The position numbers were made by a program, and so were the translations under genes. The notes under the pieces were generated by a model. That model was given only the letters and a program-made list of their open reading frames with translations, had not been told where the DNA came from and ran no database searches. A stretch of DNA of 64,000 bases from contig JAWPMO010000001.1 in NCBI GenBank assembly GCA_033344875.1, positions 3,063,595 to 3,127,594 of the forward strand, given 5' to 3'. The stretch's first letter is position 1, and each line of letters begins with the position of its first letter. The DNA comes from Ilumatobacteraceae bacterium. Its GTDB lineage: Bacteria; Actinomycetota; Acidimicrobiia; Acidimicrobiales; Ilumatobacteraceae. Below, one piece after another: positions 55,159-63,999 of the stretch.

Positions 55159-55647
55159 TCACCAACCGACGTCACTGGTGGGCCGGCATTCGAGGTAGGC
55201 GCTGATGCCTTCGCCCGCATCGACGGTCGTCATGTTGAGATCTCGAACGACCGCTTCGAGTGCGAGCGAGTCGTCGCGCCCGGGAGGGAGCGACCGATTC
55301 ACGAGCGACGTGCACCACGCGATCGTGCATCCCACCGGCGACCTCACCGACGGCTCGGAATGTGGCGCTGTCCGGTCGCGGTCGCCCGAGGAGTGGCGCG
55401 CCCAGGTCGGCGCCGGCACAGAACGAGCCGCCACTGCCGGAGAGTACGACGCTCGTACATCCCACCGCTTCGAGACGTCGTCGAGGAACTCGATGATCCG
55501 GACGCGTTGGGGTCGCGACGTCGCGTTGCGCCGGTGCGGACGGTTCAGCGTGATCCGTGCGACGCCGTCGGTCACATCGAACAGAACGTCGTCGGTGACG
55601 TCCTGACTCCCGCTGTCGACCTCCGCACTCACTGTCACCGCTCCCAT
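55159..55647 (-). pseudogene. Degraded enoyl-CoA hydratase
   Basis: The first frame (start 55647) reads VLFDVTDGVARITLNRPHRR, a crotonase N terminus. The middle is readable only in another frame (SVVLSGSGGSFCAGADLG, the oxyanion-hole motif). The end returns to the first frame with DDSLALEAVVRDLNMTTVDA and GEGISAYLECRP, a crotonase C terminus. The total is about 160 codons against the usual 260, so there are at least two frame changes and a large internal deletion. It sits in operon position before the CoA ligase. Confidence 0.75.
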
Positions 55648-55722
55648 CCATAAATGTCTATCTTTCAGATGATAGCGACGCTGCGTGGTGCTGGCGTGTG
55701 CACCGGCCGGCGGTGACCCGTT

Positions 55723-56844
55723 TCACGAGACCGTCGACTGCGCCCTCCTGGGGCGTACCTCGGCAAGCTCCTCGGTGCGCCATTCCTTCAGCACCGGAAG
55801 GACCTCGGTCGCGAACAGCGACAGGCTCTCGTGCGCGACGTCTTCGGGCATGTCCGCGAAGTTGAACGACGGATTGAACGCCGCCATGCCCAGGAGATCA
55901 CGCAACGTCGACAGCTTGTCCAAGACCTGATCAGGCGTCCCCCACGGCATGAGGTTGACGTAGTCGGCCGCGGCGCCGTCCATTCCACGCCGTTCGACGT
56001 GCTTGCCGATGCCCGCATAGAACTCATAGCCGCGCACGCCGGCGTGAGCGTTCTCGTTGAACCCGTAGTGCTCGATCACCGAGTGGTAGTAGCCACCGAT
56101 GTAGCGGTGGGCGCGCTCTCTCGCAGTGTCCGCGTTTGCGTGGAGGACGATGTTGCCGGCGCAGAGCGGAGCCGGTGGCGCCACGTCGGGACCGTGACGG
56201 TCGGCCCAGGCCGAACGGTAGGCGTCGAGATCCTCTCCGACGGCCGACCACTCCTTCTGGGGCACCACCAGCACACCGACGCCCAACTTGGCCATGATCG
56301 GCATCGCCTCGGAAGACATCGACGCGGCGTAGGTGCGGCCGCGGAACGAATGCACAGGTCGCGGTCGGATTTCGCGTCGGGGTTGGGTGATGAACTCGCC
56401 GTCGGCCTCGACCGCTCCCGACTCGAGACCTTCGAGGACGAACTCGGCGTACTCGACGAACCGTTCTCGGGACGTGTTCATGTCAACCCGGTATCCGTCG
56501 TACTCGACCTTGCCGAGTCCGCGTCCGATACCCAGGATCATGCGTCCGTTCGACAGATTGTCGAGCATCGTGATCTGCTCGGTGCAACGCACCGGATCGT
56601 GCCACGGCAGCACGATGACCCCGGTTCCGAGACGCACGTCCGGGTAGCGCGCCGCACACCAGGTGAGGAACTGCACCGGGTCGGGCGACAGGAAGTAGTC
56701 GGTGAAATGGTGTTCGACGACCCAGATCGAGTCGAAGCTGTAGTCGACCGCGGCGTCGATGAGGGAGGTCTCGGTGGCGTACACCTCGGCGTCGGTCTTG
56801 TGCTCGGCCGGATTCTGGAAGGACACCGCATATCCCACGTGCAT
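55723..56844 (-). CDS. LLM-class flavin/F420-dependent oxidoreductase (bacterial luciferase-like)
   Basis: 373 residues. It begins MHVGYAVSFQNP, then WVVEHHFTDYFLSPDPVQFLTW, LGTGVIVLPWHDPVR and NGRMILGIGRGLGKVEYDGYR, the luciferase-like monooxygenase pattern. C-terminal DYVNLMPWGTPDQVLDKL closes the barrel. An AGGAAGGAGT ribosome site precedes the ATG at 56844, and a dyad lies upstream. Probably a monooxygenase in the same catabolic programme. Confidence 0.84.
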   Translation of the reverse strand: MHVGYAVSFQNPAEHKTDAEVYATETSLIDAAVDYSFDSIWVVEHHFTDYFLSPDPVQFLTWCAARYPDVRLGTGVIVLPWHDPVRCTEQITMLDNLSNGRMILGIGRGLGKVEYDGYRVDMNTSRERFVEYAEFVLEGLESGAVEADGEFITQPRREIRPRPVHSFRGRTYAASMSSEAMPIMAKLGVGVLVVPQKEWSAVGEDLDAYRSAWADRHGPDVAPPAPLCAGNIVLHANADTARERAHRYIGGYYHSVIEHYGFNENAHAGVRGYEFYAGIGKHVERRGMDGAAADYVNLMPWGTPDQVLDKLSTLRDLLGMAAFNPSFNFADMPEDVAHESLSLFATEVLPVLKEWRTEELAEVRPRRAQSTVS

Positions 56845-56866
56845 GGACGAACTCCTTCCTGGAACA

Positions 56867-56888
56867 TGACCAAGCGATCGAGTGGTCA
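56867..56888. promoter_or_regulatory. TGACCA-N10-TGGTCA inverted repeat upstream of LLM gene
   Basis: Perfect 6-bp arms at 56867-56872 and 56883-56888, with a palindromic CGATCG in the centre of the spacer. It is 23 bp from the start codon, overlapping the expected promoter: a likely operator for a TetR- or GntR-type repressor. The rest of the 235-bp gap (56845-57079) shows no gene. Confidence 0.55.
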
Positions 56889-57079
56889 GTGCAAGTGCAA
56901 CCGTAGTCGTCCGCGCCGACGACGGACGATCAGATCGCGCGCCGTCGGCGATTCGTGATGTCGAACAGGATCGCGAAGCCCACGTCGCGCCGGTGCCGTC
57001 TGGTCTCGACGGCCAGGAGAGCGATCGATGATCGACGCGCTCCGATCGGAGGACGGCTCGAACCGACAGACCGGCGTCG

Positions 57080-57889
57080 TCACGGTGAGTCGAGTGGTTC
57101 GAGTCGGATGATGCTGCTCTGTTGGGCGGTCCCCAGCAGGCGTCCGTCCTCGCTCCACGTGCGCAACGAACCGTGACCGGTCGAGCGATGGAACCCATCG
57201 GGGATCAACTCGATCAACGCCCACTCCGATGGCTCGGGATCGATGACCCGCACGGTGTGATCGAGGCTGATGCCAGTCGCTCGAACATTCAGCGCAGCGC
57301 ACACGGCGAGCGGGATGATGTCGGTCACGAACGCCTGAGTCGCAGGGCTACCGATGGCTCCGTCGCGAACGCGACACCAGAGCATCACCCGTCCATCGGC
57401 GAAAGCGCCGACCCCGCCGGCCTCGTCATCGGTCGCCAGGCGACGCTCGATCCGATCGAGGAACGAGCCCGTCGGCGCACCCTCGAAGGGATCGATGCCA
57501 CAATCATTCGGACTCGGCACATCCGGCATCGCGCCGAAGTGGGCCCGGTCGCCGCCGGCGCGCGATGTGTGCGCGCACAGTGACGTGAACACCGTCCGGT
57601 CGTCGATCGTGCAGGTGACGTGCGACTGCGTCGTCGTCTTTCCCGCCGCCGGGACGGTGACCTCGATGTCGATGTTCTCCGACGGCACGGCCGAACCGAC
57701 GAACTGGGTGGTGATCCACTGCAGCGGTCGCCCGGTCGCTTGTTCGGCGGCCTCGGCACACGCCGCGACGCCGATGCCGCCGTACATCCTGCCGAACGGT
57801 GTTGCGAGCGCGGTGGTCACCGGCAGACGGAATCGTGTCGTCGACACCCGTTCGAGACGCAGCAGGTCGAACTCGGGCAGATCCGTCAT
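57080..57889 (-). CDS. Thioesterase-family (double hot-dog, TesB-like) protein
   Basis: 269 residues. The first half has ATPFGRMYGGIGVAACAEAAEQATG and QWITTQFVGSAVPSENIDIEV, the second half SLDHTVRVIDPEPSEWALIEL and GSLRTWSEDGRLLGTAQQSS, i.e. two hot-dog folds as in acyl-CoA thioesterase II. It would release free acids from CoA. The ATG at 57889 lies 25 nt after the ligase stop. Confidence 0.75.
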   Translation of the reverse strand: MTDLPEFDLLRLERVSTTRFRLPVTTALATPFGRMYGGIGVAACAEAAEQATGRPLQWITTQFVGSAVPSENIDIEVTVPAAGKTTTQSHVTCTIDDRTVFTSLCAHTSRAGGDRAHFGAMPDVPSPNDCGIDPFEGAPTGSFLDRIERRLATDDEAGGVGAFADGRVMLWCRVRDGAIGSPATQAFVTDIIPLAVCAALNVRATGISLDHTVRVIDPEPSEWALIELIPDGFHRSTGHGSLRTWSEDGRLLGTAQQSSIIRLEPLDSP

Positions 57890-57914
57890 CGGACTCGGCC
57901 CGTCATCGGCGTGT

Positions 57915-59498
57915 TCACGTCGTCCCCCCACGATCGACCAACCGGTCTCGCAGCTCCGATTTCACGATCTTTCCCGAGTCGTTGCGCGGGAGTTCGTCGA
58001 CCACCACGACCCGCTCGGGAAACTTCTGCGACATGACCTCCAGGTCACGCAGGTGCGACACGATGCGATCGAAGTCGACAGAACGTCCGGCGACAACGGT
58101 GACCGCAGCGCACACCAACTCGCCACGCTCCCCGTCCGGGAGCCCGACGACTGCGACGTCGGCGACGTCGGGATGGCTGAAGATCAGTTCCTCCACCTCG
58201 CGGGCGCTGATGTTCTCGCCCTTTCGCACGATGACATCCTTCAACCGTCCGGTGACGACGAGGAAGCCGTCCGGATCCAGATGTCCGAGGTCACCGGTGT
58301 GGAAGAAGCCGTCGGCGTCGAAGACCGCTTCATCGAGTGAAGCATCGACGTATCCCGACATTCGGTGCGGGCCGCGGGCACAGATCTCACCGTCCTCGCC
58401 CGGACCGCACTCGCGTCCATCGGCGCCGACGATGGCCACTTCGACCCCGGGTGACGGCCGTCCTTCGCTGATCGCGCGAGAGCTCGCCGGATCGTCGATC
58501 GAGTTCATCGTGATCATCGGGAACTCCGTCAGCCCGAACCCCGAGATGATGCCGACACCGCCGACGGTCTCGACGAGATCCTGTTGGAGTGTCCGGGGCT
58601 TCGGTGCCGCGCCACCCGGATACGCGCGCACACGCGGGAGCAGCGGCCGATCGGGCCCTCGTTCCCGCTGCTCGGCGAGGTACGCGAGGTGGAACGCCGT
58701 CGTGACCCCGGCGAGCGTGACGGGCTCGCCGGCGATGAGGTCCATCGTCTCGGGCGCCGCGAACGACTCGACGACGAGCAGCGAACACCCGGTCATCAGC
58801 GACGCCATCAGCCAGTTGATGCCACCGATGTGCGTGAACGGGAACGCCACGACGCTGTGGTCGTCGGCGACGATCTGCATCCCGGCGCACATGGACGACG
58901 TCGCGGCGGCCACCGACTCGTGGCCGTGCCGGACGCCCTTGGGCACGCCGGTCGTGCCGGAGGTGTAGAAGTACCAGTGGTCGGTGCGCTCGTCGCGGCC
59001 CGTTGCGACCGGCGCGACGACCTCACCGTCGCGTTCGGGCAGGTGCGGACGTCCGATCTCGATCGTTCCGAGCGACGGCACCACGTCGTCGACCAGCCGA
59101 CTGCCGAGCGCCGAGTAGTCGTAGCCGCGCCACGTGCCGGGGTGGATGTACCACGACGCCGCGACCTCGGAGACGATGAACCCGACCTCGCGGGCCCGCA
59201 ACTGCGGCAACAACGGATTCTGGATCGTTCGCAAGAAGTCGAGCGCTCCGGTCAGCACGAGACTCTCGAGCCAGGTCGGCATCTGCCACGACACGACGTC
59301 GCCGCCACGAACACCTCGGGCGGCGAGTTCGACGGCCAGCGTCCGACACCGGTCACGGTACGCCGCGAACGTGAGTCGACGGCCCAGCTCGTCGGTCGCG
59401 AGGAGCGCTCCGGGTGACATGTCGGCACGACGCTCGACCAGGTCCCACAACGAACGACCGGGGTGTGTGGATTCGACTTTCACTCCGGCAACTTCCAT
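57915..59498 (-). CDS. AMP-dependent acyl-CoA synthetase
   Basis: 527 residues. P-loop WYFYTSGTTGVPKG, FGLTEFPM, hinge VTGRLKDVIVRKGENISAREVEE and C-terminal Lys in RNDSGKIVKSELR. It resembles the cyclohexanecarboxylate-/FadD-type CoA ligases with KDVIVRKGENIS. It starts a leftward operon with the thioesterase. A TACAAT -10 ends 7 nt before the ATG, so the mRNA is probably leaderless. Confidence 0.86.
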   Translation of the reverse strand: MEVAGVKVESTHPGRSLWDLVERRADMSPGALLATDELGRRLTFAAYRDRCRTLAVELAARGVRGGDVVSWQMPTWLESLVLTGALDFLRTIQNPLLPQLRAREVGFIVSEVAASWYIHPGTWRGYDYSALGSRLVDDVVPSLGTIEIGRPHLPERDGEVVAPVATGRDERTDHWYFYTSGTTGVPKGVRHGHESVAAATSSMCAGMQIVADDHSVVAFPFTHIGGINWLMASLMTGCSLLVVESFAAPETMDLIAGEPVTLAGVTTAFHLAYLAEQRERGPDRPLLPRVRAYPGGAAPKPRTLQQDLVETVGGVGIISGFGLTEFPMITMNSIDDPASSRAISEGRPSPGVEVAIVGADGRECGPGEDGEICARGPHRMSGYVDASLDEAVFDADGFFHTGDLGHLDPDGFLVVTGRLKDVIVRKGENISAREVEELIFSHPDVADVAVVGLPDGERGELVCAAVTVVAGRSVDFDRIVSHLRDLEVMSQKFPERVVVVDELPRNDSGKIVKSELRDRLVDRGGTT

Positions 59499-59502
59499 CG
59501 CT

Positions 59503-59511
59503 ATGATTGTA
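59503..59511 (-). promoter_or_regulatory. TACAATCAT leaderless promoter element
   Basis: On the minus strand TACAAT ends 7 nt before the ATG of the CoA ligase gene. With the elements at 43593 and 51197 it shares the longer string TACAATC(T/A)T, more than a -10 box alone requires. Confidence 0.5.
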
Positions 59512-59516
59512 ATGTT

Positions 59517-59582
59517 ATGAACACTGGCAGCACGATTCCGACCGTGTCCCTCGCAGGCCTTCGGCGCGTCGGGCGTCGATGA
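59517..59582 (+). CDS. Possible 21-residue leader ORF coupled to the acyl-CoA dehydrogenase
   Basis: ATG at 59517 opens MNTGSTIPTVSLAGLRRVGRR and its TGA overlaps the dehydrogenase ATG (ATGATGG). It is the first ORF of the rightward transcript and has no other recognisable feature. It may serve only to couple translation. Confidence 0.3.
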   Translation: MNTGSTIPTVSLAGLRRVGRR

Positions 59583-60823
59583 TGGCGGTCACCGACGCTC
59601 CGTCCGACCGCGAGCGACAGCTCGTCACCGAGCGGGTCGACCGACTGCTCGAGCTCCACGATCCCACGACCACGCCGCGCGAAACGATCTGGGCGACCCA
59701 GTTCGATCTCGGACTGGCCTGGGTCCACTTCGCCGAGGGCCACGGCGGACTCGGCGTGCGACCCCAGCTGCAAGAGGTCGTCAACCAGCGCCTGATCGCG
59801 GCCGGCGTGACCAGCAACTACCTCCACAACTTCGTCGGCGTCGGAACCGCCGCACCCACGATCGAAGCGTTCGGCACCACCGAACAGCAGGAGCGTCTGC
59901 TCCGCCCGCTGTTCACGTGCGAGGAGATCTGGTGCCAACTCTTCAGTGAGCCCGATGCCGGTTCCGACCTGGCTGCGGTGACGACCACCGCGCAACGCGA
60001 CGGCGACGAGTGGATCCTCGACGGCCACAAGGTGTGGACCACGATGGGTCACATCGCCAAGTGGGGGATCTGTGTGGCGCGAACCCACCCCGAACTCCCG
60101 AAGCATCAGGGGCTCACCTATTTTCTGGTCGACATGACCGTGCCGGGGATCGACGTCCGGCCGCTGCGCCAGATCAGTGGCGAGGCCGAGTTCAACGAAG
60201 TGATCTTCGACGGCGCACGCGTGCACGATTCGATGCGGGTCGGTGAGCCGGGAGCCGGCTGGCGCGTCACAATCGGCACGCTGATGAGTGAGCGGGCACA
60301 CAACGGCGACTCCGCCAAGAAGCCTCGCGGTTTCGGCCCGATCGGTCACGCGGTGCGTGCCTGGCAGGCGACCGACCGGAACGACCCGGTCGCCCGCGAC
60401 GAGTTGATGCGGCTCTGGAGTCGCGCCGAGGTCATCCGTCTCACCGCGCTGCGAGCCGATGCCTCGCGCCGGTCGGGTACGCCCGGACCCGAGGGATCGG
60501 TGCTCAAACTCGCGATCGGCATCCTGCCCCAGGACATCTTCGACTTCGCTGTACGCATGCAGGGTGCGAACGGGATGCTGATCTCGGGATACGACTTCGA
60601 GCAGCCGGACGTCATGGCACAGGATCGCATGGGTGACGGAACGGAGGACATCGACGTGGTCAAGGCATTCATCAACGCACGATCGAACACGATCGGCGGT
60701 GGCACGACCGAGATTCAGCGCAACACGATCGGCGACCGGGTGCTCGGTCTGCCGGCCGAGCCGAAGGTCGACCGTGATCTGCCCTGGAACGACCTGATCG
60801 CGTCGCGGGAGGTCACACGATGA
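59579..60823 (+). CDS. Acyl-CoA dehydrogenase
   Basis: 414 residues: FDLGLAWVHFAEGHGGLGVRP, WCQLFSEPDAGSDLAAV, WILDGHKVWTTMG, and C-terminal GGGTTEIQRNTIGDRVLGLP. Full-length FAD dehydrogenase. It is the first substantial gene of a rightward operon (dehydrogenase, thiolase-like, DUF35, SDR) with overlaps at each junction. Start at 59579 or at the adjacent ATG 59582. Confidence 0.87.
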   Translation: MMAVTDAPSDRERQLVTERVDRLLELHDPTTTPRETIWATQFDLGLAWVHFAEGHGGLGVRPQLQEVVNQRLIAAGVTSNYLHNFVGVGTAAPTIEAFGTTEQQERLLRPLFTCEEIWCQLFSEPDAGSDLAAVTTTAQRDGDEWILDGHKVWTTMGHIAKWGICVARTHPELPKHQGLTYFLVDMTVPGIDVRPLRQISGEAEFNEVIFDGARVHDSMRVGEPGAGWRVTIGTLMSERAHNGDSAKKPRGFGPIGHAVRAWQATDRNDPVARDELMRLWSRAEVIRLTALRADASRRSGTPGPEGSVLKLAIGILPQDIFDFAVRMQGANGMLISGYDFEQPDVMAQDRMGDGTEDIDVVKAFINARSNTIGGGTTEIQRNTIGDRVLGLPAEPKVDRDLPWNDLIASREVTR

Positions 60824-61992
60824 CGTTCGATCTACGCGGCGCCACGGCGATCGTCGGTGTCGCCGACGATGCCGACCCGAGCGGCCAACTCCCCGACCAC
60901 GGCCTCGCGCTCGAGATGCGGATTGCGGCCGAGGCGATCGCCGATGCGGGTCTCACCCCCGATCAGGTCGATGGTCTCGCGATCGCAGGCGGCGCGATGA
61001 GCCCGCTGCTCACCGCGCAACGGTTGGGTCTCCGGCCCCGGTGGGTCGACAGCACACACGTCGGCGGGTCGAGCTTCGAACTCCACGTCGAACACGCCGC
61101 CGCAGCGATCGCGGCCGGTCTGTGCGACACCGTGCTCATCGTCTACGCCAACACCCCGAAGGGCGATCGCAAGCGCACCGGCGCACTGCGTGGTGATCCC
61201 GCACCGTGGGGTACCGATTTCGCCGAGTTCGAAGCCCCCTACGGCATCATGATGCCGCTGGGCCCGTACGCACTCGCTGCTCAGCGGCACATGGCCGTGC
61301 ACGGCACGACGCCTGAGCAACTCGCACGCTTCGCGGTGGCGTCACGATCGTGGGCGGCCGACAACCCTCGCGCCCGCAACCGTGAACCTCTGACCGTCGA
61401 CGACGTCATGGCACAGTCCGCGATCTGTGGGCCGTTGCGACCCGCCGACTGTTGCCTCATCACCGATGGCGCCGGAGCCGTCGTCATGACCCGGGCCGAC
61501 CGCGCTCGCGAACTCCGACCGGACGCCGCGTTCGTGCTCGGCGCGGCCAGCGCCCAGAGTCATCTGACGATTCCGGCGATGGAGGATCTCACGGTCACCC
61601 CGGGCGCCGTGAGTGGTCCGAACGCCTTCGCAATGGCAGGCATCACGCCCGCCGACGTCGACGTGCTCCAGATCTACGACTCCTTCACGATCACGGTGCT
61701 GCTCGCGCTCGAGGACCTCGGGTTCTGCGCGAAGGGCGACGGCGGTGCATTCGTCGAAGCGGGCCACATCGAACCGGGCGGCTCACTCCCCACGAACACG
61801 AGTGGCGGCGGACTGTCCTACACCCATCCCGGCATGTTCGGCGTCTTCTTGCTCGTCGAAGCGGCACGGCAGCTACGCGGTCGTTCGAGCGGACAGGTGG
61901 TCGACGACGTCGACATCTCGGTCGCCCACGGCTGCGGTGGCGTGCTGTCGTCGACCGGAACCATCGTGCTCGGAGGAGAGGCCACCGTATGA
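60820..61992 (+). CDS. Thiolase-like lipid-transfer/aldolase-type protein lacking the canonical Cys
   Basis: 390 residues of the SCP-x/Ltp thiolase superfamily (VGGSSFELHVEHAAAAIAAG, CLITDGAGAVVM, SGPNAFAMAGITPADVDVLQ, HPGMFGVFLLVEAARQLRG, AHGCGGVLSSTGTIVLG). At the nucleophile-loop position the sequence is GGSSF, with no cysteine. Thiolase cleavage by the usual route is unlikely, and a retro-aldol role like Ltp2, which works with a DUF35 partner, is more attractive. It overlaps both neighbours by 4 nt. Confidence 0.82.
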   Translation: MTFDLRGATAIVGVADDADPSGQLPDHGLALEMRIAAEAIADAGLTPDQVDGLAIAGGAMSPLLTAQRLGLRPRWVDSTHVGGSSFELHVEHAAAAIAAGLCDTVLIVYANTPKGDRKRTGALRGDPAPWGTDFAEFEAPYGIMMPLGPYALAAQRHMAVHGTTPEQLARFAVASRSWAADNPRARNREPLTVDDVMAQSAICGPLRPADCCLITDGAGAVVMTRADRARELRPDAAFVLGAASAQSHLTIPAMEDLTVTPGAVSGPNAFAMAGITPADVDVLQIYDSFTITVLLALEDLGFCAKGDGGAFVEAGHIEPGGSLPTNTSGGGLSYTHPGMFGVFLLVEAARQLRGRSSGQVVDDVDISVAHGCGGVLSSTGTIVLGGEATV

Positions 61993-62393
61993 CGCCGATC
62001 GAGTTGACCCCGTCCGAGTGGAGCCGACCGTATTGGGACGCGACACGCGAGCGCCGCCTGGTCGTGCAGCGCTGCGAATCGTGTGACACGTGGGCAGCGA
62101 CGCCACGTCCGCGTTGCCCCCACTGCTGGCGGCCCGACCTGCAGTGGACCGAACCGAAATTCGAACCCCGGTTGTACTCGTGGGCCATGCATCGCGGTCG
62201 CGGTGACACCCCCGACCGGATGGTGGCACTCGTCGACCTGCTACCCGGACTGCGTGTGCTGTCCAACCTGATCGACGACGACCTCGACGGGCTGTCGATC
62301 GACGAACCACTGGAACTCGCCTGGCTCCCGCTCGACGACGGTCGGGCCCTGCCTCAGTTCCGACGAACGAACTCCCCGGCGGTCAGCAGCTGA
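61989..62393 (+). CDS. Zn-ribbon/OB-fold (DUF35) partner protein
   Basis: 134 residues: Cys29, Cys32, Cys43 and Cys46 form the zinc ribbon (CESCDTWAATPRPRCPHC), followed by a short OB fold with LYSWAMHRGRG. It overlaps the thiolase-like gene (ATGA) and the SDR start (TGATG), so the pair is translated together. Expected to complete the active site of the preceding enzyme. Confidence 0.84.
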   Translation: MTPIELTPSEWSRPYWDATRERRLVVQRCESCDTWAATPRPRCPHCWRPDLQWTEPKFEPRLYSWAMHRGRGDTPDRMVALVDLLPGLRVLSNLIDDDLDGLSIDEPLELAWLPLDDGRALPQFRRTNSPAVSS

Positions 62394-63193
62394 TGATCGA
62401 CCTCAACGGAAAAAGGGCGATCATCACCGGAGCAGCATCCGGAGTCGGCGCGGCGACTGCGGCGACGTTCGGGCGGCTCGGCGCTTCGGTGACCGTCGCC
62501 GACATCGTCGGCGACGGCGCAACCGCCGTCGCCGACGGCATCAACAACGCTGGAGGCACTGCGATCGCCGTCACCGTCGACGTGACCGACGAAGACCAGG
62601 TCGCCGAGATGATCGGTCTGACGAAGCGCGAGTTCGGCGGCATCGATGTGCTCCACAACAATGCCGCTGCACTCTCCAACGACGTTCTCGGCCGCGATCG
62701 CGACCTGACCGAGATGACAGCCGAGCTCTGGGATCTCACACATGCGGTGAACCTGCGCGGCGTCATGTTCGGGTGCAAACATGCCGTTCCGGTGATGCTC
62801 GAACAGGGCAGTGGGTGCATCGTCAACACGACCTCGACCGCCGGTCAGGCCGGCGACATCTTGCGGGCCGCCTACGGCTCCTCGAAGGCGGGGGTCGAGA
62901 TGTTCACCAAGTATGTGGCGACGATGTACGGACACCGGGGCATCCGCGCCAACGCCGTGGCTCCGGGTCTGATCCTGAGCCCGATCGCGCTCGCCAATCT
63001 GGATCCTGCCGCGTCGGCTCGGTTCCGGCGCGGACGTCTGATCGAACGAGCGGGCACACCTGACGACATCGCGTCGATGGTGGCCTACCTCGCGTCGGAC
63101 CTGGCCGGCTTCATCACCGGGCAGGTGTTCAATGTCGACGGCGGGGTGCTGGCGCATGCCCCGTCGTATGCCGACAATCTCGGCGAGTTCTGA
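62393..63193 (+). CDS. Short-chain dehydrogenase/reductase
   Basis: 266 residues, classical SDR. TGAASGVG cofactor motif (12-19), Asp63 in VDVTDEDQ, HNNAA at 88-92, catalytic Ser148, Tyr161 and Lys165. Asp37 after the second strand favours NAD(H). It would oxidise a beta-hydroxyacyl-CoA or ring alcohol formed after dehydrogenation and hydration. Last gene of this operon, followed by a hairpin. Confidence 0.88.
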   Translation: MIDLNGKRAIITGAASGVGAATAATFGRLGASVTVADIVGDGATAVADGINNAGGTAIAVTVDVTDEDQVAEMIGLTKREFGGIDVLHNNAAALSNDVLGRDRDLTEMTAELWDLTHAVNLRGVMFGCKHAVPVMLEQGSGCIVNTTSTAGQAGDILRAAYGSSKAGVEMFTKYVATMYGHRGIRANAVAPGLILSPIALANLDPAASARFRRGRLIERAGTPDDIASMVAYLASDLAGFITGQVFNVDGGVLAHAPSYADNLGEF

Positions 63194-63211
63194 CGCTCCG
63201 GCGGAACACGT

Positions 63212-63238
63212 GATCAGCGCAGCGCTGCTGCGTTGATC
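63212..63238. terminator. Hairpin between convergent SDR and GntR genes
   Basis: GATCAGCGCAGC (63212-63223) pairs with GCTGCGTTGATC (63227-63238) with one wobble pair and a 3-nt loop. It spans the stop codon of the GntR gene. Confidence 0.6.
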
Positions 63239-63999
63239 CCCATCGCGCCGCCGCCCGAGACGGCGTAGAAGATCGAACCTTCCAGGTGGTGGCGAGCCGC
63301 TCGCTCCACCGCGTCGGCATCACCGGCGATGATCAGATCGAGAATCTCCTGGTGCTTGGCCAATGAGTTCGCACGCACTTGTTCGTCGGGGAACTCACCT
63401 TGCGCGCTCACGCGCTGCGCCCATTCCTGTTGGTGGGCCGACCACAGCGTCTCGAGCGCACCCACGAGCTGAATCATCGTTTCGTTGCCGCATCCGGCCA
63501 CGAGTTCCTCGTGGAACAACCGTGCGTACTGGGTCATCTTCAGCTCGTCGTCGGCCGGACACGCGATCGCGGCCTCGTGGAGTTCGGTGAGACGCGGGAC
63601 GACGGTCGTCATCCGGTCGTCGCGCGCGGCACACAGCGCGGCGCACACCGGCTCGATGTGTTTGATCGCCGCGCCCACGTCGTGCAGCGAGACTTCGCGC
63701 GACTGGAGCACGAGGCTGAGCATGTAGGCCGTATTCGACGCTTGTGGTGCGTGAACGATCGCTCCGCCGACATTGCCCCGCTGGACGGTGATCAGTCCCT
63801 CGGTCTCGAGGATCCGAAACGCCTCGCGCATCGACGGTTTGGAGACGCCGAACTCCTCGATCAGCTCCTCCTGCTTGGGCAGCGTCGACCCATCGGCGAG
63901 TTGACCACTGAGGATCCGATGACGCAGCGTGTCGGCGACCATTTCGGCGAGACGCGGCTGACGAAGCTGCCTGCGTCCTTCATGTAGCGCTTCTGGCAC
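63214..63999 (-). CDS. GntR-family regulator with FCD domain
   Basis: 261 residues visible. The N-terminal winged helix is LPKQEELIEEFGVSKPSMREAFRILETEGLITVQRG; an all-helical FCD effector domain (about 95-240) has the metal-binding pattern around LFHEELVAGCGN and AKHQEILDLIIAGD. FadR-type proteins often sense acyl-CoA or organic acids. A GTG at 63999 may be the start, but the window ends one base later, so a longer N terminus is possible. It is the only regulator beside the CoA-thioester island. Confidence 0.85.
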   Translation of the reverse strand: MPEALHEGRRQLRQPRLAEMVADTLRHRILSGQLADGSTLPKQEELIEEFGVSKPSMREAFRILETEGLITVQRGNVGGAIVHAPQASNTAYMLSLVLQSREVSLHDVGAAIKHIEPVCAALCAARDDRMTTVVPRLTELHEAAIACPADDELKMTQYARLFHEELVAGCGNETMIQLVGALETLWSAHQQEWAQRVSAQGEFPDEQVRANSLAKHQEILDLIIAGDADAVERAARHHLEGSIFYAVSGGGAMGINAAALR

